A DNA stretch of 64,000 bases from Paenibacillus agaridevorans (GTDB lineage: Bacteria > Bacillota > Bacilli > Paenibacillales > Paenibacillaceae). Location of the stretch: positions 62,001-126,000 of the forward strand of contig NZ_BDQX01000028.1 in the NCBI RefSeq assembly GCF_003112455.1, read 5' to 3'. Shown piece by piece: positions 18,191-27,308 of this stretch. Positions within the stretch are counted from its first letter, which is position 1; the number at the start of each line of letters is the position of its first letter. The notes beneath the pieces were generated by a model. It did not search any database. It saw nothing but the letters and a program-made list of their open reading frames with translations, and was not told where the DNA came from. A program made the translations under genes and the position numbers.

Positions 18191-19054
18191 TTATATTTCC
18201 GACCATAACCGCTTCAGATTGTCCAGTCCCACTCTAGTACCTGTCAGGCAATCCTCCATGCCTTCGAATTCCAAAGACAGATAGCCGTCATAGCCGGAAG
18301 CTTTGATCATGTTCAATATTTCCCTAACATTGATATCCCCATGACCCAGAATCGCCCCCCTGAGGTAGTTGCCACCTGCAGATTTGCTCCATCCTTCTCC
18401 CGGATCGAAGTCCGAAGGGCGCACGTAGAAATCCTTCACATGAACCATCGATGCGTAGGGCACGTTGCGCTTGCATGCTTGAATTGGATCTTCATCCACG
18501 CACATAAAATTCGCGATATCCACCGTCGTTTTGAAATTAGGTAGATCCACATGGCGAATTAGACGTTCAACCCGCTCACTTGCCTGAATGTAATGTCCGT
18601 GGTTTTCTACACTGGTTGTAATGCCGTATTGCGCGGCATAATCGGCAATTCGACGGCAAGCATCAGCCATTCGATCCAGATCGCCAAGGAAATAGGACTC
18701 CGTCATTTCCTCGGCCGGCCGGAAAGCCACATCATGGCGCATCAGCTTCACGCCGAGCCGATTGGCGATATCGACATGCTTCATGACACGCGCGATTTCA
18801 GCCTCGCAAGCCTGTGCATCCCCTGCGACAAAGTTAGCAGTGATCGCGTAGTTGGATATATCCAACTTCAGCCCCTCAGCTTTAAGCCGAATAGCATCAA
18901 CAAGCTCCATATTGTTCTCCAAGTCGTATCCCGCGGGAACAATCTCGACATGCTCGCCACCTTGATCAGATATCCATTGGATGACGTCCAGCACGCTCAT
19001 CTGCCTGGATACGATTTTATCTACCAAACTATAAGTGCTTACGCCCGGTTTCAT
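18191..19054 (-). CDS. Sugar phosphate isomerase/epimerase-like TIM-barrel protein
   Basis: A 287-residue member of the xylose-isomerase-like (AP endonuclease 2) family. Residues that usually bind the divalent metal are visible: Glu in TSVENHGHYIQ, Asp in TVDIANF, the His/Asp segment VHVKDFYV and Glu in LSLEFEGMED. The start is ATG 19054 with GAGGAG 11 nt upstream; the GTG four codons earlier overlaps that site. Members act as ketose isomerases/epimerases or as 3-keto-glycoside-cleaving enzymes. The two Gfo/Idh/MocA genes directly downstream support such a combined route. Confidence 0.9.
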   Translation of the reverse strand: MKPGVSTYSLVDKIVSRQMSVLDVIQWISDQGGEHVEIVPAGYDLENNMELVDAIRLKAEGLKLDISNYAITANFVAGDAQACEAEIARVMKHVDIANRLGVKLMRHDVAFRPAEEMTESYFLGDLDRMADACRRIADYAAQYGITTSVENHGHYIQASERVERLIRHVDLPNFKTTVDIANFMCVDEDPIQACKRNVPYASMVHVKDFYVRPSDFDPGEGWSKSAGGNYLRGAILGHGDINVREILNMIKASGYDGYLSLEFEGMEDCLTGTRVGLDNLKRLWSEI

Positions 19055-19094
19055 GCCTATAATCACTCCTCATTCATCAAGTCATCATCTTTCA

Positions 19095-20117
19095 TCACTC
19101 CACGATACCCGTGCGCTCAATACCTTCGACAAAATATCTTTGCGCGAACATATACACGATTAGCGGCGGAGCGATAATCAAGAAGGCTGCCGCCATCGTA
19201 ATCGACTCGTTTAAGCTGAAATAACTTCCGCCCATGGAAGAACCTGTGGCAGCAGCCGAATTTAAGTTCCCTTGCAAAAACTGCATGCTTTGTGCCAGCA
19301 AAGTGAAATCGCCGTTTTTTAAATATAAAGCAGGCTCGTAGTAGTCGTTCCAGTGCCACACGAAAGAAAACAGGAAGACGATCAACAGCGCGGGTCTAGC
19401 TAACGGCAGCATAATACGCCAGAACGTCTTTAGAGGACCCGCTCCGTCCATGCGAGCGGATTCTTCCAACTCCTTAGGCAAGGTAGCAAAAAACTGACGA
19501 AAAATAATAATAAATATCGCGCCCTTCAGCCCTTGTGCAAACAAGCCGGGAACGAGCAAGGGCAGCGGCGTGTTTAGCCAACCCAGCTTGGAATAGAGTA
19601 CATATAACGGAATGGATAACGTTTGTGGCGGGATCAGAAAAGTCAGCAATACGATGAAGAAGAAAACGGATTTCCCCGGAATCCGCATTCTGGCAAAACC
19701 GTAGCCCGCGATCGCGCACGAACCCATCTGCAAGAGCGAAGCGGCGATCGAAATCCATCCCGTCTGTATAAGGGACTTCCAATAATGCAAGCCGATGATA
19801 GCTGAAGCATAATTGGACCACTCCAGCTTACTCGGAATCCACTGGATCATGGGATTCACTAGATCGGTTCCATGCTTCAAGGAAGTCGTCAACATATAGA
19901 CAACAGGATTCAGATACAACAACGCAGCTGCGGATAGGATGATGTAGATGGCCAGTTTGAATAACCATCCGTCATTAAAGTGCCTTCCGAATATAAGCAT
20001 GCGGCTTTTTTGCATTCCTTCGCTTGTCCTCAGCCTGATGCGCCAATCGTCCAAACGCTTCAAGCTAGAATGTCCCACTTTACTTTTTTCGCTAGTCGGG
20101 ATTTGCCCATCATTCAT
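19095..20117 (-). CDS. Sugar ABC transporter permease, MalG-type (second pair)
   Basis: A 340-residue permease with a long charged N-terminus of about 60 residues before the first membrane segment. The EAA loop reads EESARMDGAGPLKTFW followed by IMLPLARP, and the end is RYFVEGIERTGIVE. The ATG at 20117 overlaps the stop of the partner gene by 4 nt (ATGA), so the two are translationally coupled. This is the second permease pair of the cluster; the first is at 25454-27308. Confidence 0.93.
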   Translation of the reverse strand: MNDGQIPTSEKSKVGHSSLKRLDDWRIRLRTSEGMQKSRMLIFGRHFNDGWLFKLAIYIILSAAALLYLNPVVYMLTTSLKHGTDLVNPMIQWIPSKLEWSNYASAIIGLHYWKSLIQTGWISIAASLLQMGSCAIAGYGFARMRIPGKSVFFFIVLLTFLIPPQTLSIPLYVLYSKLGWLNTPLPLLVPGLFAQGLKGAIFIIIFRQFFATLPKELEESARMDGAGPLKTFWRIMLPLARPALLIVFLFSFVWHWNDYYEPALYLKNGDFTLLAQSMQFLQGNLNSAAATGSSMGGSYFSLNESITMAAAFLIIAPPLIVYMFAQRYFVEGIERTGIVE

Positions 20118-21040
20118 CTCGTCGCCTCCGTTTTCTTGCTTTGACGTCTTGCAATAAAGACAAGTGCTAATATTGGCAACATAATAAAGGCAAAGTAAAT
20201 CCATCCTAAAGCGCTGGCATAACCGTATCCTGTATTTGCATCCGTTGTATTTTCCAGAATATGGCTTATAATGGGGTTGAACGGGTTGGAGGACTGCTCC
20301 ACCAACGTATAAATGAGATTCAAAATAATAAACGGTGAAATGGCTGGAAACGTAATTTTCCAAAATGATTCCCATGGCGTCGCCCCGTCGATCTGAGCTG
20401 CTTCGTAAATCGTCTTGGAGATTGTCTGGAACGCCGCCAGAAACAAAATGATTTGCACGCCGGAGAACCAGAGTATTATGACGAATTTGCTGAGCAAATC
20501 CACAACCGTTCCGGCAGCGGTTAACGGCAGTACATCATAGATCACATCCGTCAGATTGTATCTCTCCACTAGAGGCAATGAGCCCTGCCCTTGATTGAAC
20601 AATTCGAGCAGCACCTGACCTGAAGCGAAAATAACGGGAAGGAAAAAAACGGCTCGGTACAGCATTCTTCCTTTGAACTTCTGGTTCAGCATGATAGAGA
20701 TCAGGAGAGCAAAAATGACGGTAATCGGCACAACCAGTATCACTTCACGCATAAACAGAAACATTTCTATCGGAAAAACGTTATCAACTACAAACGCATG
20801 TTTATAATTGGTCATCCCTACAAAATCGTATTTCAACCCTGATCCGTCGATCTTGACTCCTACCTTATGAAAGCTGATAAAGAAGGAATAGATTAACGGA
20901 TAGGCGACAAACATAACGATCCCGATCATCCAGGGCAGGAGGAAAAGGTAGCCTCGCAATGCATCCTTTAACGATTGCATTCTTCTGTGCCGGGCATGAT
21001 CTTCTTTAGTCATTAACGTACCCATGTTCATCCGGCTCAT
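20114..21040 (-). CDS. Sugar ABC transporter permease, MalF/UgpA-type (second pair)
   Basis: A 308-residue permease with an EAA loop YEAAQIDGATPWESFW followed by ITFPAISPF. The periplasmic-equivalent loop between the third and fourth membrane segments is short and carries a hydrophilic insert (LFNQGQGSLPLVERYN). Its ATG at 21040 overlaps the stop of the DUF5696 gene by 4 nt, so this permease pair is expressed together with that protein. The pair lacks its own receptor and ATPase gene next to it; the two binding proteins and the ATPase are upstream in the same cluster. Confidence 0.93.
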   Translation of the reverse strand: MSRMNMGTLMTKEDHARHRRMQSLKDALRGYLFLLPWMIGIVMFVAYPLIYSFFISFHKVGVKIDGSGLKYDFVGMTNYKHAFVVDNVFPIEMFLFMREVILVVPITVIFALLISIMLNQKFKGRMLYRAVFFLPVIFASGQVLLELFNQGQGSLPLVERYNLTDVIYDVLPLTAAGTVVDLLSKFVIILWFSGVQIILFLAAFQTISKTIYEAAQIDGATPWESFWKITFPAISPFIILNLIYTLVEQSSNPFNPIISHILENTTDANTGYGYASALGWIYFAFIMLPILALVFIARRQSKKTEATR

Positions 21041-23322
21041 CTTTCCTCCTCCTCTGCAACTTGGTAGAACATGGGCTCAATCGTAAAACCTTCCCCCTGA
21101 TACGGGTCATTATTGTAATTCACCCGAACCTTTCGCCCGTTCTCATAGCGGGTCTCAAAAACGCCTTCAGCCAGCTTGCGATGCCCGGTGATGAAGCTGT
21201 TCCTGACTCCCGTCTTCGATAACACCTCGTATTCGGCCAAAATTTGTTGTTCGAGAACATCATATTGGGAGCTGAAAAAGTTTTCATACGACGTCCTCTT
21301 CAACATTCGCGGATCCTCGTAAGTCAGCGAAAATCGCGGAACTGCCCCATATTCGATTTCCCGCAAAAATTGCACAGCTTGATCTTCTCTCAGATTAGCC
21401 GGGCCTGAAGAATAGGGGACCAGGCCATGTACGGCTATCGGATAAAAAGGGACCTGCTCATCCACAATCAGATCGAAATTATATTCAAGGGGAAAGTCGA
21501 ACATATGATCAACGTGGCCTAATAAAAAGTCAAACCCTCCCGATACTTTGACACTCCCTAATGCTTGGCGCACAGTATCCGTTATCTGGAGCGAGTAAGA
21601 GATGGATTGCAGCCTGCTTATTTTTCGATTCGGGTGATAATCGCTGTTAAGCTGGGTCCCCATGTTAACCAGATTGGCACTTTTTATCCCTATTTCCTTC
21701 CATTTCTCGATCAGGTCGGGCACGTATTTCTGTATATTCCTAACCGGACTGACCAAGTATATGGTTTCGTCCGCGGCGTTCCTATAGATTAGCGGCGTAC
21801 CTACGATGGATTGTATACCATCGTCTCCGGGAGAAAATCCATTGTTCCGGGAGATGGAAGCCGTGTCAATACGATCGTTCAGGCTTATCTGAATGCCTTG
21901 CGCACCCAACTGGGCAATCAGATTTCGAAGCTCCTGCTCGCCTCCCGCCTCCCCTTCAATCGGGAAACGCTTCGGCAAGTTCCCCGGATCTCCACCGTTC
22001 TGCCAGCCTGCCAACCCGACCTCGATGTTGGTAACGCCCTGGTCCACAAGGCTTAGAACGATTTCCTCTACCTGCTTGAAAGTTGTTGCGACTCTAAGCT
22101 TCTCTCCCAGCGGCGTCGATTCGCCTGCTCCTATGACGAACTGGAGCTGCAAAGGCGACTGATTGAGTTTCGAATCGAGCCTCTCTACTTTACGATGTGT
22201 CATCAAGTAGTCCCTATAGGCTTGCGCCATGCCCACATAGTCCGCATCCTTCTGATCGAGGAAAATATAGCGAACCGAAACGGCTTCGTACGGCATCTTT
22301 TTTTCATACGATAAGATACTCGATGTCTGACCTGTCGGCTGACTATAAATTCGACGGTATACGAACTTCGCATGCGCTTCATTGAATTGCGTCGAAATAC
22401 CGGCCGGAGTAGCTACAATATTCGCTCTGGAAGCTCCTTCCTCGATAACGGCAACATAACCTTCCTCGCCCGAATTAAGACCGAATACCGGATAGGAAAC
22501 CGGTGTTCTTCTCGTTGAGGGAGTCGTGGCGGGAATCGACCAGTCCTGACCGTACACCGGGTAATTATAGGCATTTATTAAATCGAGGCCTTCTTTGTTA
22601 AAGCGGATCAGACCGCCCGGACCATCCGGTACGAGCAAATAACCGTCAGACCCATTCATGGCTGCCCCCATAAAAGGAAGGAAATTAAGCTCCATCAACA
22701 AATTCTCTTTCGTTTCTATAATCCCAAGCTCCGGGATGCGGGCAACCAGTTGATTGTCTTCCAGTCGGTATTCGACGTAAAACTGGAAGCCGAGTTCCTC
22801 GATAACGTACATCAAGGCGACTCCCTCTTCGATGCTATGCCATTTTACAGTCGTCGGATATTCTTTCAAATTCGTGTCTTTGATTAAAGTCCTATCGGCG
22901 TTAAAGTAACTTAGAACGATAGGAGACTCCAGATGAGAGCGCCATAATCCTTTTGTTTGATCCATCGCCAGCGCCGCGGAATCCGGATTGCTTCGCCACA
23001 TCTTTCCGCTGCGTTTATCCTCGACCGCAACCTGTCCTGTCTGCGGATCAAACCATAAAGCAGCCTTCTTCTGCTCATACGCTTTGAACCATTGCACGCC
23101 ATCTAAATTACGGGACTCCACTTGAGGTACATCCGATGTAACGTCCAAGCTGGAGAAGAAGGCCATAGCATCAGTCGTTGAATAAATGTCAGAATTCACG
23201 ACAACGGAAGAGGGCCGGTTCATCCACAAGACAGCTGAGATGATGATCAGAATGGCGGCCAACGCCGCAGTTCCTTTTTTCCAATGCCTCCGGTCGAACA
23301 TCTTTATCGCTTTATCGAACAC
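21037..23322 (-). CDS. DUF5696 membrane-anchored protein
   Basis: A 761-residue protein with one N-terminal membrane anchor (GTAALAAILIIISAVLW) and a large exported domain. Segments such as KKAALWFDPQTGQVAVEDKR, MWRSNP, WRSHLESPIVLSYFNAD and GYLLVPDGPGGLIRF match my memory of DUF5696, a family of unknown function common in Paenibacillus sugar-transport operons. The middle (ITNIEVGLAGWQNGG, GIQISLNDRID) looks like a degenerate TIM barrel. The start is GTG 23322, 9 nt after GGAGG, inside the end of the Yip1 gene (11-nt overlap). It is coupled to the following permease. It may be a surface glycan-handling accessory; its function is unknown. Confidence 0.82.
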   Translation of the reverse strand: MFDKAIKMFDRRHWKKGTAALAAILIIISAVLWMNRPSSVVVNSDIYSTTDAMAFFSSLDVTSDVPQVESRNLDGVQWFKAYEQKKAALWFDPQTGQVAVEDKRSGKMWRSNPDSAALAMDQTKGLWRSHLESPIVLSYFNADRTLIKDTNLKEYPTTVKWHSIEEGVALMYVIEELGFQFYVEYRLEDNQLVARIPELGIIETKENLLMELNFLPFMGAAMNGSDGYLLVPDGPGGLIRFNKEGLDLINAYNYPVYGQDWSIPATTPSTRRTPVSYPVFGLNSGEEGYVAVIEEGASRANIVATPAGISTQFNEAHAKFVYRRIYSQPTGQTSSILSYEKKMPYEAVSVRYIFLDQKDADYVGMAQAYRDYLMTHRKVERLDSKLNQSPLQLQFVIGAGESTPLGEKLRVATTFKQVEEIVLSLVDQGVTNIEVGLAGWQNGGDPGNLPKRFPIEGEAGGEQELRNLIAQLGAQGIQISLNDRIDTASISRNNGFSPGDDGIQSIVGTPLIYRNAADETIYLVSPVRNIQKYVPDLIEKWKEIGIKSANLVNMGTQLNSDYHPNRKISRLQSISYSLQITDTVRQALGSVKVSGGFDFLLGHVDHMFDFPLEYNFDLIVDEQVPFYPIAVHGLVPYSSGPANLREDQAVQFLREIEYGAVPRFSLTYEDPRMLKRTSYENFFSSQYDVLEQQILAEYEVLSKTGVRNSFITGHRKLAEGVFETRYENGRKVRVNYNNDPYQGEGFTIEPMFYQVAEEEER

Positions 23323-25441
23323 GTAACCACACCTCCTGCCCAAAGCCAGTAACAAAGTCGGTCGCCTGATAGACCAATCCGATCAGAATGAAACCGAAAA
23401 CCCACAGGCAGAGAAACGTGACTACGGAAACCGACATCATGCCGATCGCTTCTTTCAGATTATAATTGTGCGCATTTTGGGTGCCGACAAAGATCAGAAT
23501 AAACACCCAGATGATGATCAAATAATGAGCCGCAGTGTAAAAAATCCCTTCTTGCAAAGTCAGCGCGTTCGACAACCATTGTATCGGTAAAATAAATAAT
23601 ATGTACGGCGCCAACGCATAGCTGTTCACGACAAAAACTTTGCCGAACGAGCCTTCGCCGCGCATAACTGAGCCCGTCAAATAATTGGCGACGATCCAGG
23701 AAATCCAGGGCAGAAAATATTTCATGGCCTCCGTTGTCAGATTCAATGTCTCGAACCGCTGCGCGGCGAACAGCATGCTTACGAGTGCTTTGCCCGCAAT
23801 GATGACTACAAATCCGAGCACTACAAAGAACAAAGCGAATCGCCATCTGACCTGCGTCGATGCAGTAATGTCGTACATCCCGTTCATCGGATGCCGCAGC
23901 ATGGCGAGCATCTGCTTCCACGGCTCGGCCAGCATGCGTGCCCAGAATGCCAAGCGACTATTTCTCTGCGGTAGATTTACCGCCGATGCCTCGCTCTGAT
24001 CGTCGGTAAGCCCCGGTTTCTTGCGGCTTCTAATGATTTTCTGGCCAAGAATAAAGCCGATAAGAACAATAGTCAGCACCGTCATTGCCGTACCGAAGTA
24101 TTGAAGAAGAAAGTTCATCCGCACCTGCCAGTACGATTCTGAATAGCCTTCTTTATCCTTCGCTTGTTCGAAATACGCCATAGCCTGTTCGTATTCCCCT
24201 GCTTTAAACATAGCTTTGGCTATACCCAAGTAAGCTCTGTCGTACATCCCGTTCAAGCGATGAATTTCTTCCCACAGTCCCCTTGCTTCTTCGTATTTTC
24301 CCTGGTTATCCAAATAAGAGGCTTGATGGACCAGTTCTCCGAAATGCGTACGCTTCATGACTTGGATGCGATTTAGTTCCCCATCGGCTATATAGAGGGT
24401 GCCGTTCGAGTCTGCAACGATACTTGTCATCCGTTTGAACATTCCTAGCCGCTGTTCCGAGCCTACGGAAGTCGCTCCGAAAAGGAACAACAGCTGGCCG
24501 TATTTATCATACTGGTATATTTTCCCCTCAGCAGTTTCCACCACCGACATAACCCCATGCGAATCCACGTGAACATCTTGAAAAGAAAACCGCTCCAAAG
24601 GCTTCACCCAAGGTGCGAAATTATGATTCATCAGGAGATCGACCCCGCCGAAGTTAAGCCGCTTCAACTGCCCGCTCTTCAAATCTTTGTTGACCGTGAA
24701 CATAAATTTCTTGGCGTCAAGAGTCACATTCGTAACCGCGCCCGGCAAGCGCGAAAGCTCTTCCTTCAGTTGCTCCTCCGTGAAAAACTTCCTCTTCAAG
24801 CTGTCCAGCCAGCTGGTCGGAACTTTATTGGCTCCATAAAAACCCGCAAACGTTCCATCGGGCGCAAGCTGCAACAGTCCCTGATAACCGCCTTTTGTAA
24901 CCAAGTAAATATATCCGCGTTGATCGACAACCACTTTCAAAGGCGCATACACAAACGTTTTCGGCAGCAGCTCAGAAGACGGGGCAAGCAGCTCTTTCGC
25001 GAACTTCCCTTCACGGTCGAAAACGGCGACTCTACGGCTCCCGGTATCCGCGACATAGATTACGCCTTCTTCCGTCACGAATACGCCTTCCGGTTTTCGC
25101 AGCTTTGCCTTGGGATCCTGATCAGTCGATTCAGGTATCGTCCGTACAATACGCCCCTCCAAGTCAAGCTGCACGATACGATTATTGCCTGCATCCGCTA
25201 CATACAGCTCATCCTTGGATGTCATGAATAAATCCTCCGGATGGTTTAGCCCCCCCCATACGGCTTTCGGAACGAAGGCATTGGGGGTTCTAATCCATAC
25301 GTCATTCGTATCGCTTGAATAGGTCGTATAGGGCAGTTCGGCATAAGCTGGCCGATCCGCTCCCAAGAAGAGAACGACTCCCAAGACAACGGCCAACAGT
25401 ATTTTAATCATTCGCCTGAGCGTCTTGCTGCTTGTAGGCAT
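23312..25441 (-). CDS. NHL-repeat / TPR / Yip1-domain membrane protein
   Basis: A 709-residue protein with an unusual order of domains. A signal peptide (residues 1-34, ending RPAYAE) leads to an exported NHL beta-propeller (about 60-360; repeats such as LYVADAGNNRIVQLDLEGRI and IYVADTGSRRVAVFDREGKF). Two TPR-like helices (about 375-430, YEEARGLWEEI, YEQAMAYFEQA) come next, then a membrane helix near 445-465, a basic cytoplasmic linker and a Yip1-type domain with about five membrane segments (515-700). ATG 25441 has AAAGGAG 7 nt upstream. It sits between a permease pair and the DUF5696 gene, so it likely assists the transporter, but no mechanism is known. Confidence 0.85.
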   Translation of the reverse strand: MPTSSKTLRRMIKILLAVVLGVVLFLGADRPAYAELPYTTYSSDTNDVWIRTPNAFVPKAVWGGLNHPEDLFMTSKDELYVADAGNNRIVQLDLEGRIVRTIPESTDQDPKAKLRKPEGVFVTEEGVIYVADTGSRRVAVFDREGKFAKELLAPSSELLPKTFVYAPLKVVVDQRGYIYLVTKGGYQGLLQLAPDGTFAGFYGANKVPTSWLDSLKRKFFTEEQLKEELSRLPGAVTNVTLDAKKFMFTVNKDLKSGQLKRLNFGGVDLLMNHNFAPWVKPLERFSFQDVHVDSHGVMSVVETAEGKIYQYDKYGQLLFLFGATSVGSEQRLGMFKRMTSIVADSNGTLYIADGELNRIQVMKRTHFGELVHQASYLDNQGKYEEARGLWEEIHRLNGMYDRAYLGIAKAMFKAGEYEQAMAYFEQAKDKEGYSESYWQVRMNFLLQYFGTAMTVLTIVLIGFILGQKIIRSRKKPGLTDDQSEASAVNLPQRNSRLAFWARMLAEPWKQMLAMLRHPMNGMYDITASTQVRWRFALFFVVLGFVVIIAGKALVSMLFAAQRFETLNLTTEAMKYFLPWISWIVANYLTGSVMRGEGSFGKVFVVNSYALAPYILFILPIQWLSNALTLQEGIFYTAAHYLIIIWVFILIFVGTQNAHNYNLKEAIGMMSVSVVTFLCLWVFGFILIGLVYQATDFVTGFGQEVWLRVR

Positions 25442-25453
25442 CGTTCCACTCCT

Positions 25454-26368
25454 TTATTTGATGCCCGAATGAGCCATCGTATTCAGTACTCTGCGTTGAA
25501 ACAGCAGGAAAACGACCAAATTCGGAGCAAACATAATCAATCCCGCAGCGGCAGCAACCCCTTGTCCTACCACATTATTGGCCAACCCGTTCGTTAGCGT
25601 CATCGTGTAATAAGGAAGTGTTTTCATCGATTCGGTAGAGGTGAACAGTACCGACGTTTCTGTCTGCGCCCATGATCCCTGGAAAGCAAGAATCCCAATG
25701 GTGGCTACCGCTGGCATGCAAATCGGCAACGCAATTCGGAAAAAGACGACCCATTCCTTCGCACCATCAATTTTCGCCGCTTCGATCAGTTCGTTAGGAA
25801 TTTGATCCATAAACTGCTTCATCAAGAAAACGCCTACGGGCGCGGCAAGAAGCGGCAGCACATGAACAAGATAAGTATCCATAATGCCCAAATTCGCTAT
25901 GACCAAATAGCGCGGAATAGCGACAGTTTCCGGAGCAAACATTAGGGCGATTATTGTAAAGGAAAAGAAAAGCTCGCGACCTATGAACCGTTGCTTGGCA
26001 AACGCGTAGGCGGCCAACGAGCTAACGAAAATAACCCCTGCTACTGTAACTAAGGTCGTAAGAACGCTGTTAAACAAATAACGGGAAAACGGGATAACCG
26101 TCGTCTGCGATTTCAGAATCAGCTGTTGAAAGTTGAATAACGTCGGTTGATTCGACCAGAATCTGGGCGGATATAGAAATAATTCACTAATCGGTTTAAA
26201 AGCATGGTTGATAATAAACACTATCGGCAACAGCATGAACAACGCCAGCAAAGTAAGCCCGATCATTGCAAGAACTTGAAACAGATCGATCTTTTTCCAA
26301 CGGATTCGCAAAAGTCTTATCCTCAATCCGGTCTTGGGTTTCGGAATATGAACAAGATTCGGCTCCAT
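25454..26368 (-). CDS. Sugar ABC transporter permease, MalG-type (first pair)
   Basis: A 304-residue permease. EAA loop: IEAAKIDGAKEWVVFF followed by IALPICMP; the end is RRVLNTMAHSGIK. The start is ATG 26368 (MEPNLVHI): GGGAG is 9 nt upstream, while the ATG at 26377 directly touches this site. It begins 1 nt after the stop of its partner permease, so the two are coupled. It belongs with the CBM-solute-binding fusion encoded two genes upstream. Confidence 0.92.
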   Translation of the reverse strand: MEPNLVHIPKPKTGLRIRLLRIRWKKIDLFQVLAMIGLTLLALFMLLPIVFIINHAFKPISELFLYPPRFWSNQPTLFNFQQLILKSQTTVIPFSRYLFNSVLTTLVTVAGVIFVSSLAAYAFAKQRFIGRELFFSFTIIALMFAPETVAIPRYLVIANLGIMDTYLVHVLPLLAAPVGVFLMKQFMDQIPNELIEAAKIDGAKEWVVFFRIALPICMPAVATIGILAFQGSWAQTETSVLFTSTESMKTLPYYTMTLTNGLANNVVGQGVAAAAGLIMFAPNLVVFLLFQRRVLNTMAHSGIK

Positions 26369-26369
26369 C

Positions 26370-27308
26370 TTATTCATCTCCCTTCGTTGCAAATAACCGG
26401 AACGACAGCCTAGAGCTTCCGTAGACGAGAAGAAGCAGAACGACGGACAACGCCGACGCGTAACCAAGCTCGTAACGAATAAATGCGTAGTCATCGATAT
26501 GGTTTGTAATAAGATGACCGGAGTACTGCGGCGTAATCGGTGAACCGGCCAACATGGCACCGATCGATCCCGCCTTCAGCGTCCCGACGACCGACATGAT
26601 CGCGCCAAACAGCATTTGCGGTTTAATAGCCGGAATCGTAATATAATAAATTTCCTGAAGTCTGTTCGATATTCCATCGATTGCGCCGGCCTCGTACAAT
26701 TCCGTATTTACAGTCTGCAGGCCGGCAAGCATCGCTAGGAATCCTACGCCCATACTTGCCCACAATGAAACGATAATCATAATATTCATAAAATATTGCG
26801 GATCCTGAAGCCATAGTTGCGGATCTCTCACCATACCGATTGACAAAAGGAAGTTGTTTAAGTAGCCTACTCGGTCACCGTTGAAGATGACTAGCCATAC
26901 GACCGACATAGCAACACCTGCAGATAAAGATGGCGTGTATATTGCAATCGTGAATATATCGCGGATACGTTTGGGAAGCTGATGAATCAACCATGCCAGT
27001 ATAAAAGACAACGCATACCCCAAGGGTCCGACGATAATCGCAAATTTAAATGTGTTCGGAATCGCATTTTGCAAAAAGATGCGATCCCGCGCCAAAATGG
27101 TCAAAAAGTTGTCCCATCCGATAAAGGTCGGCCTAGAAATAGCATCGAACGAGAAGAATGCCAGTGCGTTTGCCAGAACGATCGGAATAACGATAAAAAC
27201 CGTGAAACAGATCAGAAAGGGCGCGATGAACAGATAGGAAACCCGCTGCTTCCATAACGTCGTCGTGAATGCTTGCCATCTCTGTTTGATTGATACAGTG
27301 GAATTCAT
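26370..27308 (-). CDS. Sugar ABC transporter permease, MalF-type (first pair)
   Basis: A 312-residue permease with an EAA loop YEAGAIDGISNRLQEIY followed by ITIPAIKPQ; the first Ala pair is changed to Ala-Gly. ATG 27308 has AAAGGAGG upstream and overlaps the stop of the fusion receptor gene (ATGA). Expression is therefore coupled to that receptor on one side and to the second permease on the other. Confidence 0.93.
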   Translation of the reverse strand: MNSTVSIKQRWQAFTTTLWKQRVSYLFIAPFLICFTVFIVIPIVLANALAFFSFDAISRPTFIGWDNFLTILARDRIFLQNAIPNTFKFAIIVGPLGYALSFILAWLIHQLPKRIRDIFTIAIYTPSLSAGVAMSVVWLVIFNGDRVGYLNNFLLSIGMVRDPQLWLQDPQYFMNIMIIVSLWASMGVGFLAMLAGLQTVNTELYEAGAIDGISNRLQEIYYITIPAIKPQMLFGAIMSVVGTLKAGSIGAMLAGSPITPQYSGHLITNHIDDYAFIRYELGYASALSVVLLLLVYGSSRLSFRLFATKGDE

